In this document: positions 49,348 through 59,668 of the stretch, piece by piece
Numbering within the stretch: position 1 is the stretch's first letter
Layout: every line of letters begins with the position of its first letter
Assembly (NCBI GenBank): GCA_029054245.1
Contig: JAIDFQ010000043.1
Coordinates: forward strand, 310,001 to 374,000
Length of the DNA: 64,000 nucleotides
DNA from: Lachnospiraceae bacterium
Lineage (GTDB): Bacteria; Bacillota; Clostridia; Lachnospirales; Lachnospiraceae
Reading direction: 5' to 3'
Program-made: the position numbers and the translations under genes
The notes under the pieces: model-generated
What the model was told of the DNA's origin: nothing
What the model saw: only the letters and a program-made list of their open reading frames with translations
The model's database searches: none

Positions 49348-50964
49348 ATGATAGGAGCAGATGCAATTGTAAAATGTCTGGAGGAAGAGGGCGTTGAATA
49401 TGTTTTTGGTTATCCTGGAGTAGCCATTTGTCCATTTTATAACAGTATCTTGGATTCAGATATAAGAACCATTTTAATAAGGACTGAGCAGAATGCTGCA
49501 CATGCTGCAAGCGGTCTTGCCAGGGTTTCCGGAAAGGTTGGCGTCTGTGCCGTCACCTCGGGTCCTGGAGCCACCAATGTAATCACCGGAATTGCGACGG
49601 CATTTGCGGACAGCATTCCCCTTGTATGTATTACCGGACAGGTCAATTCAGAGCTTCTTGGAAGCGATGTGTTTCAGGAAGCGGATATCACGGGAGCGGT
49701 GGAGTCCTTTGTCAAGTATAGTTATCTGGTGAAAGATGCCGCTGAAATTCCGCGCATTTTTAAAGAAGCGTTTCACATCGCCAATACTGGAAGGAAGGGA
49801 CCAGTCCTGATTGATGTGCCTATTGATATCCAGAACGCAGAATTAAGAAAATTTGTTTATCCTGAAACGATTTCCATGCGGACCTATAAACCCACCGTTA
49901 AAGGTAACATGGTACAGATCAAAAAAGTAGCGGCAGAGCTTGAAAAGGCAAAACGACCGATCATCTGTGCTGGAGGAGGCGTCTTACTTTCAGATGGAGA
50001 AAAAGAACTGCTTGCTTTTGCACAAAAGCATGAGATACCAGTAGTTTCAACGATGATGGGAATCGGAGTCGTACCGACCAGGCATCCTCTTTATTTTGGT
50101 ATGGTTGGCAATAACGGAAAACCATATGCCAATCGGGCAATGAATGAATCAGATCTTTTGATTATGGTAGGGGCAAGAGTAGCAGACCGTGCCGTCAGCC
50201 AGCCGGATCTTATCACGAATAATAAAGTGTTGATCCACATAGACGTTGACCCGGCTGAGATTGGAAAAAATGTGGGACCGACTATTCCCCTTGTAGGAGA
50301 TGCAAAACATATCTTTGAAGATCTGCTTGCGTTGGATTTTGAATGTGAACACAAAAAATGGCTGGAAACCTTAAATACATACAGAGAATCTATGATTCCA
50401 AAAAGAAATCCCAATCCCGCTTATGTGGATCCGGCTGGATTTATCACATTGCTTTCCGAAAAAATGCAGGACGATGGCATTTATGTTGCGGATGTGGGAC
50501 AGAACCAGATCTGGTCTTGCGGATATCATATTGTAAAGAAAGGAAAATTTCTTACCTCCGGCGGAATGGGAACCATGGGATACTCCATTCCGGCAGCTAT
50601 GGGAGCAAAACTTGCCGATAAGGATAAACAGGTCATTGCGGTCTGTGGTGACGGTTCTTTCCAGATGTCTATGATGGAGCTTGCAACCATGCGCCAGCAC
50701 GGCATAGCAGTCAAGATTATCGTACTTAAGAATAATTATCTGGGAATGGTAAGAGAGTATCAGCATTATACCTATAAAGACCATTATTCGGTGGTGGATT
50801 TATCGGGAAGCCCGGATCTTTTAAAGCTTTCGGCTGCCTATGATATGAAATTTCTCCGGCTTGAGAATATGGATAAGGTAGAGAACATTCTGGATGAATT
50901 TTTGAAAGAAGATGAATCCGTGCTTTTGGAATGTATGATCGATCCTATGGATCTGGTAAAGTAA
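49348..50964 (+). CDS. ilvB: Acetolactate synthase large subunit (second copy)
   Basis: ThDP enzyme of branched-chain amino acid synthesis, 538 aa. The catalytic glutamate lies in RTEQNAAHAASGLAR, and the ThDP motif is GDGSFQMSMMELA with NNYLGMVREYQ. AAAGGAGAGA precedes the ATG. It is followed by two ACT-domain regulatory subunits, ilvC, leuC and leuD, so this is the biosynthetic copy. The partial copy at the left window edge is clearly different in sequence. Confidence 0.95.
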   Translation: MIGADAIVKCLEEEGVEYVFGYPGVAICPFYNSILDSDIRTILIRTEQNAAHAASGLARVSGKVGVCAVTSGPGATNVITGIATAFADSIPLVCITGQVNSELLGSDVFQEADITGAVESFVKYSYLVKDAAEIPRIFKEAFHIANTGRKGPVLIDVPIDIQNAELRKFVYPETISMRTYKPTVKGNMVQIKKVAAELEKAKRPIICAGGGVLLSDGEKELLAFAQKHEIPVVSTMMGIGVVPTRHPLYFGMVGNNGKPYANRAMNESDLLIMVGARVADRAVSQPDLITNNKVLIHIDVDPAEIGKNVGPTIPLVGDAKHIFEDLLALDFECEHKKWLETLNTYRESMIPKRNPNPAYVDPAGFITLLSEKMQDDGIYVADVGQNQIWSCGYHIVKKGKFLTSGGMGTMGYSIPAAMGAKLADKDKQVIAVCGDGSFQMSMMELATMRQHGIAVKIIVLKNNYLGMVREYQHYTYKDHYSVVDLSGSPDLLKLSAAYDMKFLRLENMDKVENILDEFLKEDESVLLECMIDPMDLVK

Positions 50965-50977
50965 GGGGGAAATGGAT

Positions 50978-51463
50978 ATGAAAAAAATTTATTCCGTATT
51001 GGTAGAAAACCGCTCCGGTGTACTTTGCAAGGTGGCGGGATTGTTTTCAAGACGCTGCTTTAACATTGATTCCCTTGCCGTGGGAGAAACGGATGATTCC
51101 CAGGTTTCCTGTATGACCATCGTCAGCAGTGGGGATAAGCGCACGATAGAACAGATTGAAAAGCAGCTGAATAAGAAGCTGGATGTCATCAAGGTGAAAA
51201 CCTTTGATGAAACCAGCAGCATCAGCAGGGAACTCCTTCTTATGAAGGTAAAATACAACAAGAGCAACCGCAGGGATATCATGGAAGTCTGCGAGATTAT
51301 GAATGCCCAGATTGTGGATATGTCCAAGAACCTGATGCTGATTCAGATGTGCGATACACCGGAGAGGGTACAGCTCCTAATCAGCATGTTTAAAACGGTC
51401 AGCATTGTGGAAGTGGCACGCACTGGCACCCTGGCTCTTCAGAAATGTAACGAGACAGATTAA
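50978..51463 (+). CDS. ilvN: Acetolactate synthase small (regulatory) subunit, first ACT protein
   Basis: A 161-aa regulatory subunit with an N-terminal ACT domain (YSVLVENRSGVLCKVAGLFS) and the C-terminal domain of the family. It should confer valine feedback control on the large subunit. ATG 50978 was preferred to ATG 50972 because of spacing to GGGGA. It is one of two adjacent, diverged small subunits. Confidence 0.88.
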   Translation: MKKIYSVLVENRSGVLCKVAGLFSRRCFNIDSLAVGETDDSQVSCMTIVSSGDKRTIEQIEKQLNKKLDVIKVKTFDETSSISRELLLMKVKYNKSNRRDIMEVCEIMNAQIVDMSKNLMLIQMCDTPERVQLLISMFKTVSIVEVARTGTLALQKCNETD

Positions 51464-51552
51464 AATAAATCAATATATCAATTAATTATGTAAGTTGACT
51501 TTTCACTGGTATATTGATAAAATGATTTTTAAATGTTAAGGAGGATGAAACT

Positions 51553-52050
51553 TTGCGTAAGAAAGTATTTCAGCTTTTAGTGGACAATACCTCTGGTGTC
51601 TTAAGCCGGATTTCAGGTCTTTTTTCAAGAAGAGGCTATAATATTGAAAGCATTACTGCCGGCGTCACTGCGGATTCCCGTTTTACAAGAATTACCATCG
51701 TTGCTTCAGGGGACGATGAAATTTTAGATCAGATTGAAAAGCAGGTGGCAAAGCTGGTGGATGTAAGAGATATCAAGGAGCTTGCGCCTGAAAACAGCGT
51801 TTACCGTGAACTGGCTCTTATCAAGGTAAGGACGAATCAAAATGAGAGACAGGGCGTGATTGCCATAGCAGATATTTTCCGCGCCAAGATTATTGATGTG
51901 GCATCTGACAGTCTGATCGTGGAGCTGACAGGCAATCAGGATAAAATCGATGCATTCATCAACCTTTTAGAAGGTTACGAAATTTTAGAGCTTGCAAGAA
52001 CTGGAATTGCAGGTTTGGGAAGAGGAACAGAAAACGTTACTTATCTGTAA
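51553..52050 (+). CDS. ilvN: Acetolactate synthase small subunit, second ACT protein
   Basis: A 165-aa regulatory subunit starting at TTG 51553 with AAGGAGGATG upstream. FQLLVDNTSGVLSRISGLFS and RRGYNIESITAGVT are typical of IlvN/IlvH. It is closer to the standard IlvH pattern than the preceding protein. The two may serve different large subunits, for example this one and the copy at the window start. Confidence 0.9.
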   Translation: MRKKVFQLLVDNTSGVLSRISGLFSRRGYNIESITAGVTADSRFTRITIVASGDDEILDQIEKQVAKLVDVRDIKELAPENSVYRELALIKVRTNQNERQGVIAIADIFRAKIIDVASDSLIVELTGNQDKIDAFINLLEGYEILELARTGIAGLGRGTENVTYL

Positions 52051-52103
52051 AAGCAGTGGGTATATATTTTATTATCAATAGGGGAAACCTCCTTAAGACA
52101 TAG

Positions 52104-53177
<1,074 letters not shown>

Positions 53178-53214
53178 CAACGGATGCAGGGCTCCGCCAG
53201 CCATCCTTATGTTA

Positions 53215-53321
53215 AACAAACGCTGCACGCTCCGCGAGCGGCTTATTGTAACAAACGCTGCACGCTCTGCGAGCGGCTTATTGTAACAAACGCTGTCGCG
53301 CTTCGCGAGCCAGCTTATTGT
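53215..53321 (+). repeat. Three tandem 35-bp repeats with internal hairpin
   Basis: Units at 53215, 53250 and 53285 share AACAAACGCTGCACGCTC and end in GCGGCTTATTGT; the third is diverged and 37 bp. Each holds a small inverted repeat (CGCTC-CGC-GAGCG). Similar CGCTTCGCGA words occur at about 45970. They lie between ilvC and leuC. Confidence 0.8.
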
Positions 53322-53328
53322 AATGCTA

Positions 53329-53361
53329 GAAAGACCGTTGGTTTTCTTCCAATGGTCTTTC
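53329..53361 (+). terminator. Hairpin between ilvC and leuC
   Basis: GAAAGACCGTTGG pairs over 13 bp (one wobble) with CCAATGGTCTTTC around TTTTCTT. No T run follows, so it may be an attenuator or processing hairpin. Confidence 0.55.
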
Positions 53362-53402
53362 CTTGAATTAATAGAAAAATCATGTTAAAGGAGGGTATTA
53401 CC

Positions 53403-54665
53403 ATGGGAATGACAATGACTCAGAAGATATTAGCAGCACATGCCGGACTTTTAAAGGTGGAAGCAGGGCAGTTGATCGAGGCTAAACTTGATTTGGTTCT
53501 TGGAAATGATATCACAAGTCCGGTCGCTATTAAAGAAATGGATAAAATGAAGGTAAATGGCGTGTTTGATAAAGATAAGATCGCGCTTGTACCAGATCAC
53601 TTTGTCCCCAATAAAGACATTAAGTCAGCAGAGCACTGCAAGTGCGTGAGAGAGTTTGCACGCCGCAATGAAATCACGAATTATTTTGAGGTGGGAGAGA
53701 TGGGAATCGAACATGCCCTTCTTCCCGAAAAAGGATTGACGGTGGCTGGGGATGTAATCATAGGAGCAGATTCCCATACCTGTACTTACGGAGCATTGGG
53801 GGCATTCTCAACAGGCGTTGGAAGCACAGATATGGCAGCCGGCATGGCAACCGGAAAGGCATGGTTCAAAGTGCCTGCCGCTATTAAATTCAATCTTATA
53901 GGTAAGCCCCAAAAGTGGGTAAGCGGCAAGGATGTGATTTTACATATCATTGGCATGATTGGCGTTGACGGCGCGCTGTATAAATCTATGGAATTTACAG
54001 GCGAGGGTGTTAGGAATCTGACCATGGATGACAGGTTCACCATTGCAAACATGGCAATTGAGGCGGGGGGGAAGAACGGTATTTTCGAAGTAGATGATCT
54101 TGCCATTGCCTATATGAAAGAGCATTCAGATAAACCTTATACGATCTATGAAGCCGACGATGACGCTGTTTATGATGAAGAGTACACCATAGATTTAAGT
54201 ACGCTGCGTCCAACCATTGCATTTCCCCATCTGCCGGAGAATACAAAAACCATTGATGAGATTACAGAAGAAATCAAAATTGATCAGGTTGTGATCGGCT
54301 CCTGCACGAATGGACGTATTGACGACATGCGTATTGCCGCAGAGGTATTAAAAGATAGGCATGTTGCAAAAGGAATGCGGTGTATTGTCATTCCTGCCAC
54401 CCAGGCAATTTATATGCAGGCGATGGAAGAAGGGCTCTTAAAAATCTTTATTGAAGCTGGCGCCATCGTGAGCACTCCTACCTGCGGACCCTGCCTTGGC
54501 GGATATATGGGTATATTGGCAGAGGGTGAGAGATGTGTGTCTACCACGAACCGTAACTTTGTAGGGCGTATGGGGCATGTGAATTCTGAAATTTATCTTG
54601 CAAGTCCCGCTGTAGCGGCTGCAAGTGCCGTCACGGGAAGGATTTCCTGTCCTTGTCAGTTATAA
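53403..54665 (+). CDS. leuC: 3-isopropylmalate dehydratase large subunit
   Basis: Aconitase-family enzyme of leucine synthesis. The [4Fe-4S] ligands lie in [10 protein letters not shown] and [13 protein letters not shown]. At 420 aa it is the shorter prokaryotic LeuC type. ATG 53403 has AAAGGAGGG upstream; an earlier in-frame start 21 bp before overlaps that site. It pairs with leuD, which starts 29 bp after its stop. Confidence 0.95.
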   Translation: MGMTMTQKILAAHAGLLKVEAGQLIEAKLDLVLGNDITSPVAIKEMDKMKVNGVFDKDKIALVPDHFVPNKDIKSAEHCKCVREFARRNEITNYFEVGEMGIEHALLPEKGLTVAGDVIIGADSHTCTYGALGAFSTGVGSTDMAAGMATGKAWFKVPAAIKFNLIGKPQKWVSGKDVILHIIGMIGVDGALYKSMEFTGEGVRNLTMDDRFTIANMAIEAGGKNGIFEVDDLAIAYMKEHSDKPYTIYEADDDAVYDEEYTIDLSTLRPTIAFPHLPENTKTIDEITEEIKIDQVVIGSCTNGRIDDMRIAAEVLKDRHVAKGMRCIVIPATQAIYMQAMEEGLLKIFIEAGAIVSTPTCGPCLGGYMGILAEGERCVSTTNRNFVGRMGHVNSEIYLASPAVAAASAVTGRISCPCQL

Positions 54666-54694
54666 GATTCATTCCAAAAGAAAGGAAAAAGAAT

Positions 54695-55186
54695 ATGAAA
54701 GCAGCAAAAGGAATTGTTTTTAAATATGGAGATAATGTGGATACGGATGTGATTATTCCGGCAAGATACTTAAACTCATCGGATCCAGAAGAACTGGCAG
54801 CACACTGTATGGAAGACATCGATAAGGACTTCATAAAGAATGTGAAGCAAGGAGATATCATTGTAGCCGATAAGAATTTCGGCTGCGGTTCTTCCAGGGA
54901 GCATGCCCCGATTGCCATTAAGGCGGCCGGCGTAAGCTGTGTGATTGCCGAAACCTTTGCAAGGATTTTTTACAGAAATGCCATCAATATAGGGCTGCCT
55001 ATCATTGAGTGCCCTGAAGCAGCCAAGGGGATTGAACAGGGGGATGAAGTTGAGGTTTGTTTTGAAACCGGTATCATAAAGAATCTGACGAAGGGAACTG
55101 CGTTCAAGGGACAGGCATTCCCGGAGTTCATGCAGAAAATCATTGCGGCAGAAGGGCTGATCAATTATATTAATCATTCTTCTTAA
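54695..55186 (+). CDS. leuD: 3-isopropylmalate dehydratase small subunit
   Basis: Swivel-domain subunit that completes the isopropylmalate dehydratase. It has [20 protein letters not shown] and [15 protein letters not shown]. Length 163 aa matches the short LeuD type. ATG 54695 has AAAGGAAAAAG upstream. It ends the branched-chain amino acid block; leuA and leuB are not in the window. Confidence 0.95.
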   Translation: MKAAKGIVFKYGDNVDTDVIIPARYLNSSDPEELAAHCMEDIDKDFIKNVKQGDIIVADKNFGCGSSREHAPIAIKAAGVSCVIAETFARIFYRNAINIGLPIIECPEAAKGIEQGDEVEVCFETGIIKNLTKGTAFKGQAFPEFMQKIIAAEGLINYINHSS

Positions 55187-55327
55187 TTATCTGCAACTTT
55201 GACTTTATTGATAAAATGTAGTAAAATGGCAGAGGTATTCACAGGATGAACACATTTCCCTGCTAGGATAGGAAGGGGAGTGGAATAAAAAGAAGATAAA
55301 TGATTAAAATGAGGAGGAACTTTACAA

Positions 55328-56569
55328 ATGGCTAAGAATAATACGCCTGAAGTAAAAACACAGCAGAAGGTCCAGACGAAATATGACCGCAAAATGGAGG
55401 CAAGAAGACAACAGAAGCTGAAGGATGAACGGCAGGCGAAGCTGACGAAGACGATTGCGGCAATTGTAGGGATTGTAATTGTGGTAGCTATCGTGTTTTC
55501 TATCGTGTCGCCGATTGTTAAAAAAAATCAGGCTTTGAATGGAACCTATGTTAAGGTAGGGGAACATGAACTGACGAAGCTCGAATATGATTATTATTAT
55601 GAGACGACGGTCAATAATTATTTAAATAGTATGTCTTCCATCCTGCCGTATCTGGGACTGGATACTTCTGGGGATTTCTCAAAGCAGCAGTATACGGATG
55701 ATATGACCTGGAAAGATATGTTTGACGAGATGACGGCAGAGCAGATCAAGCAGACGAAAGCCTTAGTAGACGATGCTGCAAAGTCTGGATTTACTTATGA
55801 TACAGCAACAGAATACGAAAACTTTCTGACCGAATTTAAGGCGGCGGCTGATTCTGCTTCAACAAATGTAAATGAGTTCTATAAGATGAATTTCGGGACC
55901 TATGCAACTGAAAAGAACGTAGAATCTTTCGTAAGAGAAGGCATGGTTGCAAATGCATATTATGATGAACTGATTGAGACGAATACGCCTTCTGCAGAAG
56001 AGATTAAGGCATATTATGAAGAGCACAAAAGGGACTATGATAAAGTCGACTACAGGAGCTTTGCTTTCACATCAGAGCTTTCAACAGAGGCAACAGAGGA
56101 TGAAATAAATGCAGCAATGAACGAGCTCGATGCAAAGGCGCAGGCAATGCTGGAAGCACGTCAAAGCGGCGGAGACTTTGAAGAATTATGCATGGAAAAT
56201 GCTTCTGAGGATATGAAAGCATCTTATGAAGACGCTGAGACAGAATACAGCCTTAGTGAAGGAAGATATTCAGCGGGTATTCCTACTGTTGTTGCAGACT
56301 GGCTTTATGAAGATGGACGTAAGGAAGGCGATATCACTGTATTAAAGGATGAAGATAATCATCAGTACTATGTGGTAGAATTTGTGAACAGATATTATGA
56401 TGAAGCTGATGATGCCAACATTTCAAGCACCATGGCAAGTCAGAAGGTATCCGAATATATATCAGCTCTTGTTGAATCCTATCAGGTGACAGATGAAAAA
56501 GGCAATCTTAGATACCTGACAATCGACCAAGAAGAGCCTTCCGCAGAAGAAACAGATACAAATAATTAA
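55328..56569 (+). CDS. Membrane-anchored SurA/PrsA-like foldase
   Basis: A 413-aa protein with a basic N-terminus (about 40 residues, many K and R), one membrane helix (IAAIVGIVIVVAIVFSIVSP) and an extracellular part. The middle is helical like SurA_N/trigger-factor-like chaperone segments. A region near 225-355 resembles a degenerate parvulin-type PPIase domain. No lipobox is present, unlike PrsA of Bacillus. AGGAGG precedes the ATG. It probably helps folding of secreted proteins. Confidence 0.75.
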   Translation: MAKNNTPEVKTQQKVQTKYDRKMEARRQQKLKDERQAKLTKTIAAIVGIVIVVAIVFSIVSPIVKKNQALNGTYVKVGEHELTKLEYDYYYETTVNNYLNSMSSILPYLGLDTSGDFSKQQYTDDMTWKDMFDEMTAEQIKQTKALVDDAAKSGFTYDTATEYENFLTEFKAAADSASTNVNEFYKMNFGTYATEKNVESFVREGMVANAYYDELIETNTPSAEEIKAYYEEHKRDYDKVDYRSFAFTSELSTEATEDEINAAMNELDAKAQAMLEARQSGGDFEELCMENASEDMKASYEDAETEYSLSEGRYSAGIPTVVADWLYEDGRKEGDITVLKDEDNHQYYVVEFVNRYYDEADDANISSTMASQKVSEYISALVESYQVTDEKGNLRYLTIDQEEPSAEETDTNN

Positions 56570-56595
56570 GGAATCCTCAAAAGGATTCCTTTTTT
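56568..56595 (+). terminator. Terminator after the foldase gene
   Basis: AAGGAATCC-TCAAAA-GGATTCCTT followed by TTTT. Confidence 0.88.
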
Positions 56596-56632
56596 GCTTG
56601 AAACATATGTTCGCTTATGGTAAGATGAATTT

Positions 56633-57007
56633 ATGAAAAACTTGAAAAAAGATGTTATCCTTTTAGGGGGAATCCTGTTTGCGGCATTTGTGATATGGCT
56701 GATTCCCGTGTTGCTACATAGAGATGCGCCTGCGGTGGTCCGGATTATTCAGGACGGGCAGGAAATCGGAACCTATAGCGTGCTGGAAGAGCAGACGATT
56801 GCGATTCCTTATGAAGAAGAAAGCTACAATCTTCTTCTGATCAGCGGCGGACAGGTTTCTGTTTCTGATGCCGATTGTCCTGACGGTCTGTGCATCAGGC
56901 ACAGAGCGATTGAAAGGAGCGGTGAGAGCATCATCTGTCTTCCGCATAAACTGGTGATACAAATTGAATCAAAGGAGGAAAGTGACTTAGATGCAGTCAC
57001 TTACTAA
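56633..57007 (+). CDS. NusG domain II-containing membrane-anchored protein
   Basis: A 124-aa protein with one N-terminal membrane helix (VILLGGILFAAFVIWLIPVL) and an extracellular NusG_II beta domain ending in SDADCPDGLCIRHRAI and GESIICLPHKLVI, with conserved cysteines. It is unrelated in role to NusG itself. It is nearly always next to a Gx-transporter gene, as here, two bases downstream. Function of the pair is not established. Confidence 0.85.
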   Translation: MKNLKKDVILLGGILFAAFVIWLIPVLLHRDAPAVVRIIQDGQEIGTYSVLEEQTIAIPYEEESYNLLLISGGQVSVSDADCPDGLCIRHRAIERSGESIICLPHKLVIQIESKEESDLDAVTY

Positions 57008-57009
57008 AG

Positions 57010-57513
57010 ATGAAGAACAAGACGGCTTATTTAGGGCTTTTATTGGCCTTTGCGCTGATTCTTTCTTATATTGAGACAATGATACCTTTTCAGATCGGAA
57101 TTCCAGGGGTAAAATTAGGACTGGCAAATCTTGCAGTGGTGCTTTGTCTGTATCTGTTCGGATGGAAAGATGCTATGCTTTTAACCATTGTGAAAGCAAT
57201 TCTTGGTGGTTTTATGTTCGGCAGTCTGTCTATGATCCTTTATTCTGTTGCAGGGGCGCTTGTAAGTGTGCTTGTGATGATCGTACTATGCAAAACCCAT
57301 TGGTTTCATATACCTGTAGTAAGCGCTTCGGGCGGTGTGGCGCATAATTTGGGACAAGTTGCGGTGGCGTTTTTGGTGGTGGAAAGTTATGGCATCGTCT
57401 ATTATATACCGGTGCTGATGATTTCCGGCCTTGCGACAGGTATTCTGATTGGAGTTGTGGCAACGCTGGTGCTGCCTTATATTCAAACGATATTATCGAA
57501 AGGAACGCTATAA
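57010..57513 (+). CDS. Gx transporter family protein
   Basis: A 167-aa membrane protein with about five helices and many glycines (GIPGVKLGLANLAVVLCLYL). It is often annotated as heptaprenyl diphosphate synthase component I or Gx transporter. It resembles S-components of ECF importers in size and layout. It is coupled to the NusG_II protein, and its stop directly abuts the ruvA start. Confidence 0.83.
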   Translation: MKNKTAYLGLLLAFALILSYIETMIPFQIGIPGVKLGLANLAVVLCLYLFGWKDAMLLTIVKAILGGFMFGSLSMILYSVAGALVSVLVMIVLCKTHWFHIPVVSASGGVAHNLGQVAVAFLVVESYGIVYYIPVLMISGLATGILIGVVATLVLPYIQTILSKGTL

Positions 57514-58122
57514 ATGATAGCATTTGTAAAAGGAACAATAGAAGATATCACAGAAGATAACGTGGTAGTGGATACAGGTAATATTGGATATAATATTAAG
57601 ATTTCTGCTACAACGGCATCCCTGCTTCCCGGTATTGGTGAAAAGATAAAATTATATACCTATACCTGCGTCAGAGAGGATCAGTTCAGTTTATATGGTT
57701 TCCTTACGCGGGATGATTTGGAGATTTTCAAAAGGCTGATTACGGTAAATGGAATCGGTCCTAAAGGAGGATTGGCGATTCTTTCTGTCATGAGTGCGGA
57801 TGCACTGCGCTTTGCCATTCTTTCAGGTGACAGCGCTGCAATCGCCAAAGCCCCTGGAATTGGCAAAAAAACGGCGGAGAGGGTCATACTTGATCTGAAG
57901 GATAAGATTTCTATTGAAGATACATTCGTCCATAAAGAAATACAAAGCTTTGACGTTGGCTCATCCGGCGCAGACGGTCATGCCAGAAACGAAGCTGTGG
58001 AGGCTCTTACAGCACTTGGCTATTCTGCATCAGACGCTCTACAAGCCGTGAAGGCAGTTAAGGCAACGGATGACATGGATGTAGAAACAATCTTAAAGCT
58101 TGCGCTTAAAAATATGTTTTAA
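57514..58122 (+). CDS. ruvA: Holliday junction branch migration protein RuvA
   Basis: Junction-binding subunit of RuvAB, 202 aa. It has the N-terminal OB fold ([20 protein letters not shown]), the helix-hairpin-helix motifs ([31 protein letters not shown]) and the C-terminal RuvB-binding helices ([20 protein letters not shown]). It is followed 23 bp later by ruvB. Complete and typical. Confidence 0.97.
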   Translation: MIAFVKGTIEDITEDNVVVDTGNIGYNIKISATTASLLPGIGEKIKLYTYTCVREDQFSLYGFLTRDDLEIFKRLITVNGIGPKGGLAILSVMSADALRFAILSGDSAAIAKAPGIGKKTAERVILDLKDKISIEDTFVHKEIQSFDVGSSGADGHARNEAVEALTALGYSASDALQAVKAVKATDDMDVETILKLALKNMF

Positions 58123-58145
58123 AATCACAGTATGGAGCAGGAAGT

Positions 58146-59144
58146 ATGGCAAAAAGAATGATAGAGACAAATCTGCAGGAGGAGGATGTACGGATTGAGG
58201 GTTCTCTTCGTCCCCAGAGTTTGGATGACTATATTGGTCAAACCAAAATCAAGGACAGCCTGAAAATATATATAGAAGCTGCAAAGCAAAGAAAGGATTC
58301 TCTTGATCATGTGCTCTTTTACGGGCCACCTGGTCTTGGCAAGACCACCCTTGCCGGAATCATAGCAAATGAAATGGGCGTCAATATGAAGGTTACCAGC
58401 GGTCCGGCAATTGAAAAACCGGGCGAAATGGCGGCAATCTTAAACAATCTTCAGGAAGGTGATCTACTTTTTGTGGATGAAATACACAGACTCAACCGAC
58501 AAGTGGAGGAAGTGCTTTATCCGGCAATGGAGGATTATGCCATTGATATTATGATTGGAAAGGGGCCCACTGCAAGATCGATACGGTTGGATCTGCCACA
58601 TTTTACCTTGGTCGGCGCCACTACGCGCGCAGGGCTTTTGACGGCGCCTTTAAGGGATCGGTTCGGAATCATACATCGGTTGGAATTTTATTCTGTGGAA
58701 GAACTTAAGACGATTATCATACATTCTGCTAAGATCCTAGATGCCCCTGTTGAACCATCCGGCGCCATTGAGATGGCAAGAAGAAGCCGGGGCACACCAA
58801 GACTTGCCAACAGAATACTAAAGAGAGTCAGGGATTATGCCCAGGTAAAACATGACGGTACCATTACAAAAGATGTGGCAATGACGGCGCTGGATCTGAT
58901 GGATGTGGACCGAATGGGACTGGATCATATAGACAGAAATATTCTTTTGTCCATGATACAGAAATTTGGCGGAGGACCTGTGGGACTTGATACGCTGGCG
59001 GCGGCAATTGGGGAAGACTCCGGCACCATAGAAGATGTGTATGAACCTTATCTTCTCAAAAACGGTTTTATTAACCGCACCCCCCGGGGCAGAGTCGTAA
59101 CAGATCTTGCATATCATCATTTAGGACTTGAAATTCCAGAATAA
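58146..59144 (+). CDS. ruvB: Holliday junction branch migration helicase RuvB
   Basis: AAA+ motor of RuvAB, 332 aa. Walker A is [11 protein letters not shown], Walker [10 protein letters not shown], sensor 1 [18 protein letters not shown], and the C-terminal winged helix ends [26 protein letters not shown] precedes the ATG. Complete and typical. Confidence 0.97.
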   Translation: MAKRMIETNLQEEDVRIEGSLRPQSLDDYIGQTKIKDSLKIYIEAAKQRKDSLDHVLFYGPPGLGKTTLAGIIANEMGVNMKVTSGPAIEKPGEMAAILNNLQEGDLLFVDEIHRLNRQVEEVLYPAMEDYAIDIMIGKGPTARSIRLDLPHFTLVGATTRAGLLTAPLRDRFGIIHRLEFYSVEELKTIIIHSAKILDAPVEPSGAIEMARRSRGTPRLANRILKRVRDYAQVKHDGTITKDVAMTALDLMDVDRMGLDHIDRNILLSMIQKFGGGPVGLDTLAAAIGEDSGTIEDVYEPYLLKNGFINRTPRGRVVTDLAYHHLGLEIPE

Positions 59145-59216
59145 TCTGCTTATAATAGATGTTGTATAAATTACTATGGATAAGCTATATATTTTGTGTA
59201 TAGAGGGGTGAGCCTG

Positions 59217-59618
59217 ATGTCAGCGAAAACAGATACAGAAGTAATTATTGGCGGTAAAGTATTCACTTTGAGCGGATATGAAAGCGAAGAATATTTACAG
59301 AAGGTGGCATCCTATATCAACAACAAAATGGCTGAGTACAGTAAGGTAGAATCTTTCAAAAGGCAGCCGTTAGATACACAGAGTGTCTTACTTCAACTGA
59401 ATATTGCAGATGATTATTTTAAGGCAAAGAAGCAGATTGGCCTTCTTGAGGAGGAAATCCAGAGTAAAGAAAAGGAATTATATAATCTGAAGCATGAGCT
59501 GATTGCCTCTCAGATCAAACTGGAAAATACTGAAAAAAGCGTTAAGTCTCTTCAAAATGAAGTAAATGAAAGCGCTAAGAAAATCATAAAACTTGAAACA
59601 GAATTAAAAAATTCTTAA
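59217..59618 (+). CDS. zapA: Cell division protein ZapA
   Basis: FtsZ-ring stabiliser, 133 aa. It has the N-terminal ZapA domain (TEVIIGGKVFTLSGYESEEY LQKVASYINNKM region) followed by a long C-terminal coiled coil of about 70 residues. ATG 59217 has GAGGGGTGAG upstream. It is placed between ruvB and the U32 peptidase, as is common in Lachnospiraceae. Confidence 0.88.
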   Translation: MSAKTDTEVIIGGKVFTLSGYESEEYLQKVASYINNKMAEYSKVESFKRQPLDTQSVLLQLNIADDYFKAKKQIGLLEEEIQSKEKELYNLKHELIASQIKLENTEKSVKSLQNEVNESAKKIIKLETELKNS

Positions 59619-59645
59619 AAGCTGTCTTCTCCAGGCAGCTTTTTG
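59617..59645 (+). terminator. Terminator after zapA
   Basis: AAAAGCTG pairs with CAGCTTTT, followed by TG. Moderate strength. Confidence 0.65.
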
Positions 59646-59668
59646 TGCGGATTGTGAAAAGGAAAACT

